From Calditrichia bacterium (GTDB lineage: Bacteria > Calditrichota > Calditrichia > Calditrichales > J004), in assembly GCA_020635035.1 (NCBI GenBank), contig JACKAO010000002.1:186001-250000 (forward strand): DNA of 64,000 nt, given 5' to 3'. Numbering within the stretch: the first letter of the stretch is position 1; each line of letters opens with the position of its first letter. This document shows positions 44,070 to 52,757 of this stretch, piece after piece. The notes beneath the pieces were generated by a model. The model saw only the letters and a list, made by a program, of their open reading frames with translations. It had not been told where the DNA came from and searched no databases. The position numbers and the translations under genes were made by a program.

Positions 44070-45359
44070 ATGAAAAATGTTGTCATTGTTGACGGACTTA
44101 GAACGCCTTACGCAAAAATGGGTACGGATTTTAAAGATTTGGCTGCTCATGAACTGGGTGGTATTGTTTTAAAGGAATTCCTGGAGCGTCTTGAACTTAA
44201 AGGCGCAGATGTTGATGAAGTTATTGTTGGTAATGTTGCCCAGCCCCCGGAAGCGACAAATATTGCCAGGAATATTGCGTTGCTTGCCGGTATTCCGGAT
44301 CACGTACCGGCATATTCTGTTCAGCGAAATTGTTCCAGCGGGATGCAATCCATTTCAGAAGCATGGTATAAAATCCAGGTTGGAGAAGGCGATACCTACA
44401 TCTGCGGCGGTGTGGAAAGCATGACTAAAATTCCGCTGCTGTGGAATGATGCAGCAACCAGATGGTTTGGGGCTATGTTCAAAGCGCGCAGCATGGGACA
44501 GAAAGTAGGTACCATGGCCGGATTTAAAATGAAATTCCTGACACCCGTTGTAGGTTTGCAGCTTGGTCTTACCGACGGCTTTTGTGGGATGAACATGGGT
44601 GAAACAGCCGAAATCCTTGCCCGTGAATTTAAAATCTCCCGCGAAGAGCAGGACTCATTTGCAATGGCCAGCCACAACCGCGCAGAAGCAGCACAAAAAG
44701 CCGGATTCTTTAAAGGTGAAGTGATGGCTGTGTCCATCCCACCCAAATATGAAAAGGTTCTAGACTACGACAATGGTGTGCGCAATGGCCAGAATATGCA
44801 GGCTCTTTCAAAATTACGTCCGGTTTTTGATAAACATAATGGCACCGTTACTGCCGGTAACGCCAGCCAGATTACGGATGGTGCAGCAATGACATTGGTA
44901 ATGGATGAAGAAAAAGCACTCGCGCTTGGCTACAAGCCGATCGGGAGAATCAAAGCTTTTGCCTATGCAGGATTGGACCCTAAACGCATGGGACTTGGAC
45001 CAGCATACAGCACAAAACTTGCCCTGGAAAAAGCAGGGATGACCATGAAAGATATCGAACGAGTTGAGATAAATGAAGCTTTTGCCACACAGGTTCTTGC
45101 CAATATGCGGATTTTTGAATCCAAAGAACTGAGCAAACAATACCTGGGTCTGGGCAAAGCACTTGGCGCTATTGATCCTGATATTCTGAATGTTAATGGC
45201 GGAGCCATTGCTGTTGGCCACCCGGTTGGTTCATCCGGTACACGCCTGGTACATACGATTTTACGCGAACTGAAAAGAAGTGACAAAACCATGGGGTTGG
45301 CCACTTTGTGTGTCGGCGGCGGACAGGGAGCGGCGTTTATCCTGGAGCGTCTGAACTAA
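44070..45359 (+). CDS. fadA: Acetyl-CoA C-acyltransferase (beta-ketothiolase)
   Basis: A 429-residue thiolase that cuts 3-ketoacyl-CoA to acetyl-CoA and a shortened acyl-CoA, the last step of beta-oxidation. The nucleophile Cys88 lies in VQRNCSSGMQSI. The second-half active-site motifs INEAFATQV, NVNGGAIAVGHPVGSSGTR and LCVGGGQG are intact. It starts with ATG at 44070, with GAGG seven bases before. It opens a five-gene plus-strand operon with the FadJ-like protein, the acyl-CoA dehydrogenase and ETF. Confidence 0.96.
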   Translation: MKNVVIVDGLRTPYAKMGTDFKDLAAHELGGIVLKEFLERLELKGADVDEVIVGNVAQPPEATNIARNIALLAGIPDHVPAYSVQRNCSSGMQSISEAWYKIQVGEGDTYICGGVESMTKIPLLWNDAATRWFGAMFKARSMGQKVGTMAGFKMKFLTPVVGLQLGLTDGFCGMNMGETAEILAREFKISREEQDSFAMASHNRAEAAQKAGFFKGEVMAVSIPPKYEKVLDYDNGVRNGQNMQALSKLRPVFDKHNGTVTAGNASQITDGAAMTLVMDEEKALALGYKPIGRIKAFAYAGLDPKRMGLGPAYSTKLALEKAGMTMKDIERVEINEAFATQVLANMRIFESKELSKQYLGLGKALGAIDPDILNVNGGAIAVGHPVGSSGTRLVHTILRELKRSDKTMGLATLCVGGGQGAAFILERLN

Positions 45360-45399
45360 GCTTAACGATATTTGAATCTTTCAAAAAAAGGCCTGAATA

Positions 45400-47532
45400 A
45401 TGGAAAATGCATTTACTTTAGAAAAACGAGACGATGGTATTGGCATTTTATACTTCGATCTTCCGGGTGAAAAAGTTAATAAATTCTCCACCCCGGTGAT
45501 GGAAGAACTGGAAAAGACAATATCAACTTTGAAAAATGAAAGCCTGAAATGCCTGCTGCTGATGAGCAAAAAGAAAGGCATTTTTATCGCCGGCGCTGAT
45601 ATCAACGAAATTAAAGATGTGACCGATCCTGAAATCGGATATAAAATTGGCTTGCGCGGTCAGGGGATTTTTCACAGTTTTTCACAATTATCCTTCCCGA
45701 CTATTGCTATAATCGATGGCGCCTGCATGGGTGGCGGCACCGAACTCAGCCTGGCTTGCACATTCCGTGCAGCCACAGACAGCCCTTCAACAAAAATTGC
45801 CCTGCCTGAAGTAAACCTTGGAATTTTACCGGGATGGGGCGGCACGCAGCGTCTGCCACGTCTCGTTGGTCTGCAAAAATCACTTGATTTGATTTTAAGC
45901 GGACGTTCGTTGGATGCTAAACGTGCCTATCGTATGGCAGTGGTTGATAAAATTATCGCCGCCGAATGGACCATGGAAAAAGCTATCGAATTTGCGCAGG
46001 AAGTAATCAGCGGTAAAACCGAAAAATATATCAGCCGTCGCAAACCCAAAGGTCTGCCCGGCATCGTACTGGAAAAAACACCTTTTGGCCGCAGCATCAT
46101 GTTCTCCCAGGCTGAAAAAACCGTGATGAAAAAGTCCGGCGGACATTACCCGGCACCATTGCGGGCGCTAAAAGTACTGAAAGAAACCCATGGAATCGAT
46201 CTGCAAAAAGGTCTGGATATTGAAGCCCGGGCTTTAGGTGATCTCCTTGTAACTCCCATCTGCAAAAGCCTGGTTCAGATTTTCTTCTGGACTGAAGAAA
46301 TAAAAAAGGAAAATGGCACCACAAAAAAAGAAACAAAAGCGAAGGAAATTCAAAAAGCCGGTGTGCTTGGCGCAGGTGTAATGGGCGGTGGTATTGCCCA
46401 GCTTTTCGCCGCCAAAGGCATTGACACACGTGTCAAAGACATCAACCACGATGCGGTAACCAAAGCCTATCAGCAAGCCAGCAGCGTCCTGAAAGAAAAA
46501 GTAAAGCGCCGTCGTATGAGCCGCGAAGAATACCGCCAGATTATGCTGCGTATCAGCGGCACAACCGATTACAGCGGATTTAAAAATATGGATCTTGTTG
46601 TTGAAGCAATCATCGAAGACCTTAATATAAAAAAAACTGTGCTTGCCGAGCTGGAAAATTATGTGCCCAAAGATGCCATCATCGCTTCCAACACTTCTTC
46701 CCTGTTGATCGATGATATGGCAGCAGCTATGAAAAACAAAAAACGTTTTGTGGGCATGCACTTTTTCAACCCCGTACATCGTATGCCGCTGGTGGAGATT
46801 ATCCGCGGTAAACAGACCAGCGATGAAGCAGTTTCTACAATTTTCAGCCTTTGTAAAAAAACAGGGAAGACACCGATCGTGGTAAATGACGGACCCGGAT
46901 TCCTGGTCAATCGCCTTTTACTGCCCTATATGGTTGAAGCCGTCTCCCTGCTGGAAGAAGGCCATTCCATCCAAACTCTTGATAAAGCCATGAAAAAATT
47001 CGGTATGCCCATGGGCCCAATTGAATTGTTTGATGAAGTGGGCATTGACGTGGCTTATAAGGTTGCCAAAATTCTGCAGCAGACTATGGCCGACCGCATG
47101 GCTGAATCGGATCTGCTGGAAAAGCTGGTCCACGAAAAACGGCTGGGAAAGAAGAATGGTATTGGCTTCTACAAATACCAGGACCGTAAAAAGATCTATG
47201 ACCCGGAAGTTGAAAAATTTATTCAGATTAAATCCAAAACAGAGTTAAACACGGAACAGCTTGCCCAACGCATGGTTTACCCTATGATAAACGAAGCGGC
47301 GCGCTGCCTGGAAGATAACATCGCCACTAATCCGCGGGATGTCGATGTCGGCATGATCTTTGGAACGGGTTTTGCCCCCTTCCGTGGCGGGTTACTGAAA
47401 TTTGCTGATAGTGAAGGCCTGGATAAACTTATTGATGTGCTTGCCGGATTTGAGAATAAATTCGGGCAACGTTTCAAACCGAGCAGCTATCTGCAGAAAA
47501 TTAAAGAGGAAAAAGGGAAATTCTATAATTAA
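45400..47532 (+). CDS. fadJ: Fused enoyl-CoA hydratase/3-hydroxyacyl-CoA dehydrogenase (FadJ/FadB-like)
   Basis: A 710-residue multifunctional enzyme that carries out hydration and NAD-dependent oxidation of acyl-CoA. The crotonase half (residues 1 to about 290) has IDGACMGGGTELSLACTFR and GWGGTQRLPRLVG. The dehydrogenase half has the NAD-binding turn GAGVMGGG from residue 324, VVEAIIEDLNIKK, FNPVHRMPLVEII and GPGFLVNRLLLPYM, and a second C-terminal helical domain. The length is that of FadJ. It lies 40 bases after the thiolase gene, so one operon. The choice between fadJ and fadB is not safe. Confidence 0.96.
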   Translation: MENAFTLEKRDDGIGILYFDLPGEKVNKFSTPVMEELEKTISTLKNESLKCLLLMSKKKGIFIAGADINEIKDVTDPEIGYKIGLRGQGIFHSFSQLSFPTIAIIDGACMGGGTELSLACTFRAATDSPSTKIALPEVNLGILPGWGGTQRLPRLVGLQKSLDLILSGRSLDAKRAYRMAVVDKIIAAEWTMEKAIEFAQEVISGKTEKYISRRKPKGLPGIVLEKTPFGRSIMFSQAEKTVMKKSGGHYPAPLRALKVLKETHGIDLQKGLDIEARALGDLLVTPICKSLVQIFFWTEEIKKENGTTKKETKAKEIQKAGVLGAGVMGGGIAQLFAAKGIDTRVKDINHDAVTKAYQQASSVLKEKVKRRRMSREEYRQIMLRISGTTDYSGFKNMDLVVEAIIEDLNIKKTVLAELENYVPKDAIIASNTSSLLIDDMAAAMKNKKRFVGMHFFNPVHRMPLVEIIRGKQTSDEAVSTIFSLCKKTGKTPIVVNDGPGFLVNRLLLPYMVEAVSLLEEGHSIQTLDKAMKKFGMPMGPIELFDEVGIDVAYKVAKILQQTMADRMAESDLLEKLVHEKRLGKKNGIGFYKYQDRKKIYDPEVEKFIQIKSKTELNTEQLAQRMVYPMINEAARCLEDNIATNPRDVDVGMIFGTGFAPFRGGLLKFADSEGLDKLIDVLAGFENKFGQRFKPSSYLQKIKEEKGKFYN

Positions 47533-47642
47533 AGATTTATTTATTAAGAACAACATGCCGATCCCGGCATCTTCAAATCATTTTAATCCTGGAAGTAATC
47601 TGACGGTAGAGCAGGATTAATGTTAATTTAAAGGAGTAAAAT

Positions 47643-49382
47643 ATGGCACCTGTAAAACCCAGTTTCTCCAAAGCTTTATTCAGTGGTGTTATCATGGAAG
47701 ACCTTGTTTTTCCCTATCCAAAGATGGAAAAGGAAGAAGCTGAAAATGTTAAAATGATGATCGATACTTTCAACAAATTTGCTGAAGATAATATTGATGC
47801 TGTTAAATTTGATGAAGAAGCAAAAATCCCGGAAGACGTAATTAACGGGCTCAAGGAACTTGGCTTTTTTGGTTTAAATACACCGGATAAGTATGATGGT
47901 TTCGGACTCGGTTCAACCGGGTTTACCAAAATGCTTTCTGCGGTAAGTGAGCACGACGGATCCACTTCCCTTATGCTTGGTGCCCATCAGTCCATCGGGA
48001 TAAAAGCATTAAATCTTTTTGGCAGTGAAGAGCAAAAGAAAAAATACCTTCCCCGGTTGGTGACCGGCGAGCTGGTCGGCGCCTTTTGTTTAACCGAACC
48101 CGGTGCCGGATCGGATGCAGCAGGTATAAAAACCAAAGCCGTCCGTGATGAAAAAAGCGGTTACTATGTTTTAAACGGCACCAAACTATGGATCACCAAC
48201 GGCGGTATCGCTGACTTCTTTACCGTTTTTGCCAAGGAAGACCTTGAGATCAAAGGCGAAATCCAGGAAAAGATCACAGCTTTTATCGTAACAACCGACA
48301 TGCCCGGTGTATCCAAAGGTAAAGAAGAAAAGAAGATGGGGATCCGCGGTTCGTCTACAACGGAAGTATATTTTGAAGATGTAAAAGTGCCTTTTGAAAA
48401 TATTGTAGGTGAGCGCGGCAAAGGTTTTAAAGTGGCAATGGAAGTTCTGAACTCAGGACGTCTTGGTCTTGCCGGCGGAACGATTGGTGCATTTAAAGAA
48501 ATTTTTAAAACTACTCTGGATCATATTAATCAAAGAAAGCAATTTAAAAAAACCCTTGCCGAATTTGAAGTAATCAAGCAGAAAGTCGCCCAGATTACCA
48601 TTGATATTTATGCCGCAGAAAGTATGATTTACCTGACGACCGGTTTAGTGGATCGTGGTGATGTCGATTATTCGATTGAATCCGCCATGTGTAAAATTCG
48701 CGCTACAGACATAGCCTGGGAAGGAATCAACGAGTGTCTGCAGATGGCCGGTGGAATCGGTTTTATGAAAGAATACCCATATGAACGCAATGTTCGTGAT
48801 GCACGAATCAATAAAATTTTTGAAGGAACCAATGAAATCCTGCGTATGTTTATAGCTCTGTCCGGGCTGCAGGAACGTGGTGAGTATCTTAAAAAAATTG
48901 GTAAAGCCCTGCGTGACCCGATTAAAGGTTTTGGTTTATTAACTGACTTTGCCGCTGATTGGGTAAAAGACCGTATCATTACCGGGCGCATTCGTGATGT
49001 TCATCCAAGTCTGATGAATGCCAAAAAAGATTTTGAAAACTGGGCAAAAAATTTGCGCTTTACTGTTGAGCGTTTATTAATGGAACACAGCAAAGAAATT
49101 ATTTATCGTGAAATGATCAGTTACCGCATTGCCGATGCCGCTATTGATTTATTCGGGATGATTGCTACGATTTCCCGGGTTGATACGCGCATCCGTGATA
49201 TTGGAGCAGACAAATGTGACAAAGAAATCAAAATCTGTAATGCATTTTGTGAACAGGCCTGGCGCAGGGTGCGTCGTAACCTGCTGATGGTTGATAAAAA
49301 CAATGATGATTACCTGCGGGAAATTGCTGATTTTATCAGCGAAGAAAAACAATACCCGTTTAATACGGAACAGTTTTTTTAA
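47643..49382 (+). CDS. Long-form acyl-CoA dehydrogenase (VLCAD-like)
   Basis: A 579-residue flavoprotein that removes two hydrogens from acyl-CoA, the first step of beta-oxidation. The core has CLTEPGAGSDAAGIKTKA, WITNGGIADFFTVFA, and the catalytic-base region (YERNVRDARINKIFEGTNEILRM). About 170 residues follow the core (residues 410-579), as in very-long-chain acyl-CoA dehydrogenase and ACAD9; ordinary bacterial enzymes have about 380 residues. So very long or membrane-associated substrates are possible. It starts with ATG at 47643, behind AAAGGAG, and is followed by etfB and etfA, its electron acceptor. Confidence 0.94.
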   Translation: MAPVKPSFSKALFSGVIMEDLVFPYPKMEKEEAENVKMMIDTFNKFAEDNIDAVKFDEEAKIPEDVINGLKELGFFGLNTPDKYDGFGLGSTGFTKMLSAVSEHDGSTSLMLGAHQSIGIKALNLFGSEEQKKKYLPRLVTGELVGAFCLTEPGAGSDAAGIKTKAVRDEKSGYYVLNGTKLWITNGGIADFFTVFAKEDLEIKGEIQEKITAFIVTTDMPGVSKGKEEKKMGIRGSSTTEVYFEDVKVPFENIVGERGKGFKVAMEVLNSGRLGLAGGTIGAFKEIFKTTLDHINQRKQFKKTLAEFEVIKQKVAQITIDIYAAESMIYLTTGLVDRGDVDYSIESAMCKIRATDIAWEGINECLQMAGGIGFMKEYPYERNVRDARINKIFEGTNEILRMFIALSGLQERGEYLKKIGKALRDPIKGFGLLTDFAADWVKDRIITGRIRDVHPSLMNAKKDFENWAKNLRFTVERLLMEHSKEIIYREMISYRIADAAIDLFGMIATISRVDTRIRDIGADKCDKEIKICNAFCEQAWRRVRRNLLMVDKNNDDYLREIADFISEEKQYPFNTEQFF

Positions 49383-49445
49383 TGAAAAAAAGTTTTTAGA
49401 TTGGCATGTTTTATTTTTGAAATTTTTAAATAAAGGAGGAGCAAA

Positions 49446-50189
49446 TTGAATATTGCGGTTTGTATCAAACAGGTTCCGGATACCGAAACAAAAGTAAAAA
49501 TCAGTGATGATAAAAAATCGATTGCTGAAGGGGATATAAATTTTATCCTTAATCCTTATGATGAATTTGGCGTGGAAGAAGCATTAAAATTAGCTGATGG
49601 CGGTGAAGTTACCATCATTTCACTCGGCCCGGATCGTGTAACATCTGCGATTCGCAGCGCTCTGGCTATGGGGGCACATAAGGCAATTCATATTAAATCT
49701 GATGCCGTTCCCGCTGATCCCGGAGCAACGGCTGATGCACTTGTGGCCGTTTTAAAAGAAGGTAATTACGATCTTATTTTTACCGGCAAGCAAGCTATAG
49801 ATGATGACCACACACAGATGGCTTCTCTGCTTGGCGAAAAACTTGGAATCCCGGCTGTAAATGTGGTTGTTAAGCTGGAAGTATCCGGCGGAAAAGTTCG
49901 CGCGGAAAGAGAAATTGAAGGGGCACATGAAGTTGTTGAATGCCCGACACCCTGCGTGATCAGTGCACAGCGCGGACTTAATGAACCGCGATACGCTTCA
50001 TTAAAAGGAATCATGGCAGCAAAGAAAATACAGATTGAAGCCAAAGATGTAAATCCTGGTCCGAATCAACTGCAAATTGTAGAATATAATTATCCGCCGC
50101 AAAAATCAGCCGGTAAGATTGTTGGCGATAGTGCCGATGCGGTACCCGAATTAATCCGCTTGCTTAATGAAGAAGCAAAAGTAATCTGA
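49446..50189 (+). CDS. etfB: Electron transfer flavoprotein subunit beta
   Basis: A 247-residue subunit of the ETF heterodimer, which takes electrons from the acyl-CoA dehydrogenase. It opens NIAVCIKQVPDTETKVKI and has DEFGVEEALKLAD, the beta-signature, and TGKQAIDDDHTQ, with the AMP-binding site. The start is TTG at 49446; AAAGGAGG lies eight bases before, which settles it. It is followed 54 bases later by etfA, the usual pair. The function follows from the operon. Confidence 0.96.
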   Translation: MNIAVCIKQVPDTETKVKISDDKKSIAEGDINFILNPYDEFGVEEALKLADGGEVTIISLGPDRVTSAIRSALAMGAHKAIHIKSDAVPADPGATADALVAVLKEGNYDLIFTGKQAIDDDHTQMASLLGEKLGIPAVNVVVKLEVSGGKVRAEREIEGAHEVVECPTPCVISAQRGLNEPRYASLKGIMAAKKIQIEAKDVNPGPNQLQIVEYNYPPQKSAGKIVGDSADAVPELIRLLNEEAKVI

Positions 50190-50243
50190 TCGGCCGATTA
50201 TCATTATTCGAAAAATAAGAAAATTTGTGAAAGGAACTAATCA

Positions 50244-51185
50244 ATGAAAGCATTGGTTTTTGCAGAACAACGCGATGGAAAAATTAAAAAAACAGCTTTT
50301 GAAAATGTCTCCCTTGTTAAAAAATTGGGTATGGATTTCGAGTGCGCTGTAATCGGTGATGCGGTGGATGCTATTGAGCTCGGAAAATACGGAGCGGCAA
50401 AAGTCGTTCACTATAAAAGTGCAAAACTTGCCAATTACACGCCGGATGGTTACGCCGCAGTTCTTGCTGATGCGATGGCAAAGCAGGGAGCAGATGTGCT
50501 TGTTATGGGCGCTACGTCAATGGGAAAAGATCTGGGGCCGCGAGTCGCCGCAAAACTAAACGCATCGATGGCTACAGACTGTACCCATATTGAAATGGAT
50601 GGCGGTGATTTGAAAATAGTGCGCCCTATGTATGCCGGAAAAGTTTTGGCAACCATAAAACTGACTTCCGCAAAAAAGGTTGTAACCGTAAGACCGAATG
50701 TGTATGCAGCTGAAGAAAACCCGGCAAGTGCTGCTGTGGAAGAAGTAGCCAGCGATGTGGATTTTAAAACCGTTGTAGCAGAAATCGTTGCCGGCGCTAA
50801 AGGCAAGCTGGATGTAACGGAAGCTGACATTGTTGTTTCCGGCGGCCGTGGTTTAAAAGGCCCGGAAAACTGGCATCTGATTGAAGACTTAGCTGCACAG
50901 CTTGGTGCTGCCAATGGTGCATCCCGTGCTGCAGTTGATGCCGGCTGGCGTCCGCATGATGAGCAGGTTGGCCAGACAGGAAAAACCGTATCGCCAAGTT
51001 TATATGTCGCTGTTGGTATTTCCGGCGCTATTCAGCACCTTGCCGGGATGTCCAGCTCCAAATACATTGTTGCAATTAACAAAGACCCTGAAGCTCCTAT
51101 ATTTAAAGTGGCTGATTATGGTATTGTTGCCGATTTATTTGAAGTTGTCCCGCGAATGATTGAAGAATTAAAAAACAGAAACTAA
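50244..51185 (+). CDS. etfA: Electron transfer flavoprotein subunit alpha
   Basis: A 313-residue FAD-binding subunit of ETF. It has the N-terminal AANH-like domain and the C-terminal FAD domain, with GGRGLKGPENW, GASRAAVDAGWRPHDEQVGQTGKTVSP, GISGAIQHLAGM and INKDPEAPIFKVADYGIVAD, the classic ETF-alpha signature. With etfB it passes electrons from the dehydrogenase to an ETF-quinone oxidoreductase, which is not in this window. It is the last gene of the operon, closed by a strong terminator. Confidence 0.97.
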   Translation: MKALVFAEQRDGKIKKTAFENVSLVKKLGMDFECAVIGDAVDAIELGKYGAAKVVHYKSAKLANYTPDGYAAVLADAMAKQGADVLVMGATSMGKDLGPRVAAKLNASMATDCTHIEMDGGDLKIVRPMYAGKVLATIKLTSAKKVVTVRPNVYAAEENPASAAVEEVASDVDFKTVVAEIVAGAKGKLDVTEADIVVSGGRGLKGPENWHLIEDLAAQLGAANGASRAAVDAGWRPHDEQVGQTGKTVSPSLYVAVGISGAIQHLAGMSSSKYIVAINKDPEAPIFKVADYGIVADLFEVVPRMIEELKNRN

Positions 51186-51193
51186 ATCTTTTT

Positions 51194-51230
51194 AACGCCT
51201 GTTCTTAATTTACCGGGACGGGCGTTTTTT
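51194..51230 (+). terminator. Intrinsic terminator of the beta-oxidation operon
   Basis: AACGCCTGTTC pairs with GGGACGGGCGTT (an 11-base stem including two wobble pairs) around an 11-base loop, and six T residues follow. It lies nine bases after the etfA stop. The T-run touches the stop codon of the convergent AMMECR1 gene. Confidence 0.85.
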
Positions 51231-51789
51231 ATTCTTCCTCCCATTCTTCGCTTTCAAATGCCAGTAATTCTGCATCCTTCTCTTGCCATGAATTTTTAGG
51301 CAATCCTGCTTTTAAGCACAATTGATTCAGATACGTATCTTTATCCCAATTATAACTGAGTGGCACTGCCGGAAGTAAAAGACCGGCACTAAATCTCTTT
51401 ATAAGCATCAGGCCATGTTTTCCAATTATAATATTTTCTGCTTTAATGGGATGCATCGGGGTTAAAGCATTTATTTCTATGTGGATATTGTCCAGTTCGG
51501 TAAATGTAACTTTTTTAAAACGAGGATCATCCACAGCTGAAGCGATTGCCATTTTCTTTACAGATTCAATTAATGGTTGTCTTGCCATAGTCTCCCCACG
51601 GCAGCCACGAAGTTCATGGGTATTTTTCTTTCGCAGAGTAACAAATGCCGGTCGGTTTATCATAAGGCCAGAAGAGACTGGATTAAAATCCGGAATACCA
51701 CTTCCGGACAGATAACTTTGTAGTGTTTCTCTGGCTACCCTTAGTAATGTTTTTTTATCATCATCTGATAATCGTTCAGGATCAGCCAT
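51229..51789 (-). CDS. amrA: AMMECR1-domain protein (AmmeMemoRadiSam system protein A)
   Basis: A 186-residue cytoplasmic protein that is one AMMECR1 domain. Typical phrases are PAFVTLRKKNTHELRGCRGE, IASAVDDPRFKKVTFTELDNIHIEINALTP, IIIGKHGLMLIKRFSAGLLLPAVPL and WDKDTYLNQLCLKAGLP. Often it occurs with a Memo-like and a radical SAM gene; neither lies here. Its start overlaps the TerB-like gene by eight bases, which makes a four-gene operon with CYTH and sulfatase proteins. Its biochemical function is unknown even in well-studied members. Confidence 0.9.
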   Translation of the reverse strand: MADPERLSDDDKKTLLRVARETLQSYLSGSGIPDFNPVSSGLMINRPAFVTLRKKNTHELRGCRGETMARQPLIESVKKMAIASAVDDPRFKKVTFTELDNIHIEINALTPMHPIKAENIIIGKHGLMLIKRFSAGLLLPAVPLSYNWDKDTYLNQLCLKAGLPKNSWQEKDAELLAFESEEWEEE

Positions 51790-52237
51790 TGTTAGCCGCT
51801 TTTAGTTTTGCCTGGATCATTTCTCCATGTGAAAGTCCCAACAGATTACTTATTTTACGCATCAGTGCTTCTTCATATTTATCCATATAACCGTCGGCAT
51901 ACACAAGATTCCAGAGCATTTCAATAATTTTTATTTTTTCTTCACGGTCAAATTTTGATTTTATATTATTTGTAAACAGCCAGATATCCGTTCGTTGTTG
52001 TCTTTTTTTCTTCGCTGTCTCAATAAGCTCATCAACTTCATGATCATCTATCTTAAAGAAAGATCTCAGGCTCTCTCTAAGCTGTTTCTCTTCTTCATCC
52101 GTTAGATTAAAATCAGCATAAGCCAGTTCAAGAAATAAAACACACGTGGCAATTTTGAGATCATATTCACTGTCTTCTGATTCATAATCATGACCGGCAA
52201 GAAGATTATCCAGCAGATTTTGTAATTTAGTGAGCAT
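51782..52237 (-). CDS. TerB-like tellurite-resistance family protein
   Basis: A 151-residue helical protein. It has the TerB-type pattern: KIATCVLFLELAYADFNLTDEEEKQLRESL and, in the second half, EKIKIIEMLWNLVYADGYMDKYEEALMRKISNLLGL, the repeated acidic helix pair with its metal-type Asp residues. TerB domains bind metal or membranes and are found in several stress systems. I chose ATG at 52237, since AAGGA lies about eight bases before, rather than a longer frame opening at 52267. Its start region overlaps the CYTH gene by 11 bases, and its end overlaps the AMMECR1 gene by 8. Confidence 0.85.
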   Translation of the reverse strand: MLTKLQNLLDNLLAGHDYESEDSEYDLKIATCVLFLELAYADFNLTDEEEKQLRESLRSFFKIDDHEVDELIETAKKKRQQRTDIWLFTNNIKSKFDREEKIKIIEMLWNLVYADGYMDKYEEALMRKISNLLGLSHGEMIQAKLKAANNG

Positions 52238-52757
52238 TTGTATCGTCCTTTTTTTCCAGCATATCAACGTATGCTTCTTTAAATATTTGTTCCTGTGCTA
52301 TTTCAAAAAGTTCTATCAACCATTCGAGTTTTTCCTGTGTTTCATTATACATTTTGTCATCAGAAATAACCCCTTCAAATTCAATAAACGAACCAAGTGA
52401 GTCAACTTCATCTAAATGAATCCTGATATTATCATAAAAATAGATCTTCCTTTTCTTGCTTACAATCCATCGAATCCCAAACATTTTTTTCAAAATAGAC
52501 AATGCCTGCCTGGTTTCATCCGTTTTTAAAAGTACATACTCCGAATCCCTTAAAGTGTTCATGTCCGGCCTGAAATAAGGGATTAAGACCGCTTGATTTT
52601 CATTAGTCTCCCGCAGCTTCAACCGTCCATTTGGCACATTAAAAAAAGTATCTTTCTGATTTTCAACGCCACCACTCTTCCAGCCCTTTTCGATTATTAT
52701 ACTTTCCACTTTCTCTGGATCTGTGCATTCAGCTTTTATTTCAATATTTTTTCCCAT
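52227..52757 (-). CDS. CYTH-domain protein (triphosphate tunnel metalloenzyme type)
   Basis: A 176-residue protein of the CYTH superfamily. It starts with NIEIKAECTDPEKVESII (the ExExK motif with Asn for the first Glu, as in other bacterial members), then the barrel strands GRLKLRETNENQAVLIPYFRPD, VLLKTDETRQAL, IVSKKRKIYFYDNIRIHLDEVDSLGSFIEFEGV. Members are adenylate cyclases, thiamine triphosphatases or inorganic triphosphatases; the reaction here is not readable. It overlaps the sulfatase gene by 17 bases and the TerB-like gene by 11. Confidence 0.88.
   Translation of the reverse strand: MGKNIEIKAECTDPEKVESIIIEKGWKSGGVENQKDTFFNVPNGRLKLRETNENQAVLIPYFRPDMNTLRDSEYVLLKTDETRQALSILKKMFGIRWIVSKKRKIYFYDNIRIHLDEVDSLGSFIEFEGVISDDKMYNETQEKLEWLIELFEIAQEQIFKEAYVDMLEKKDDTNAH

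Noticed and set aside
46234..46779. 181-codon open frame on the minus strand
   Set aside because: It lies antisense inside the fadJ-like gene, has no ribosome binding site and a composition typical of a reversed coding frame.
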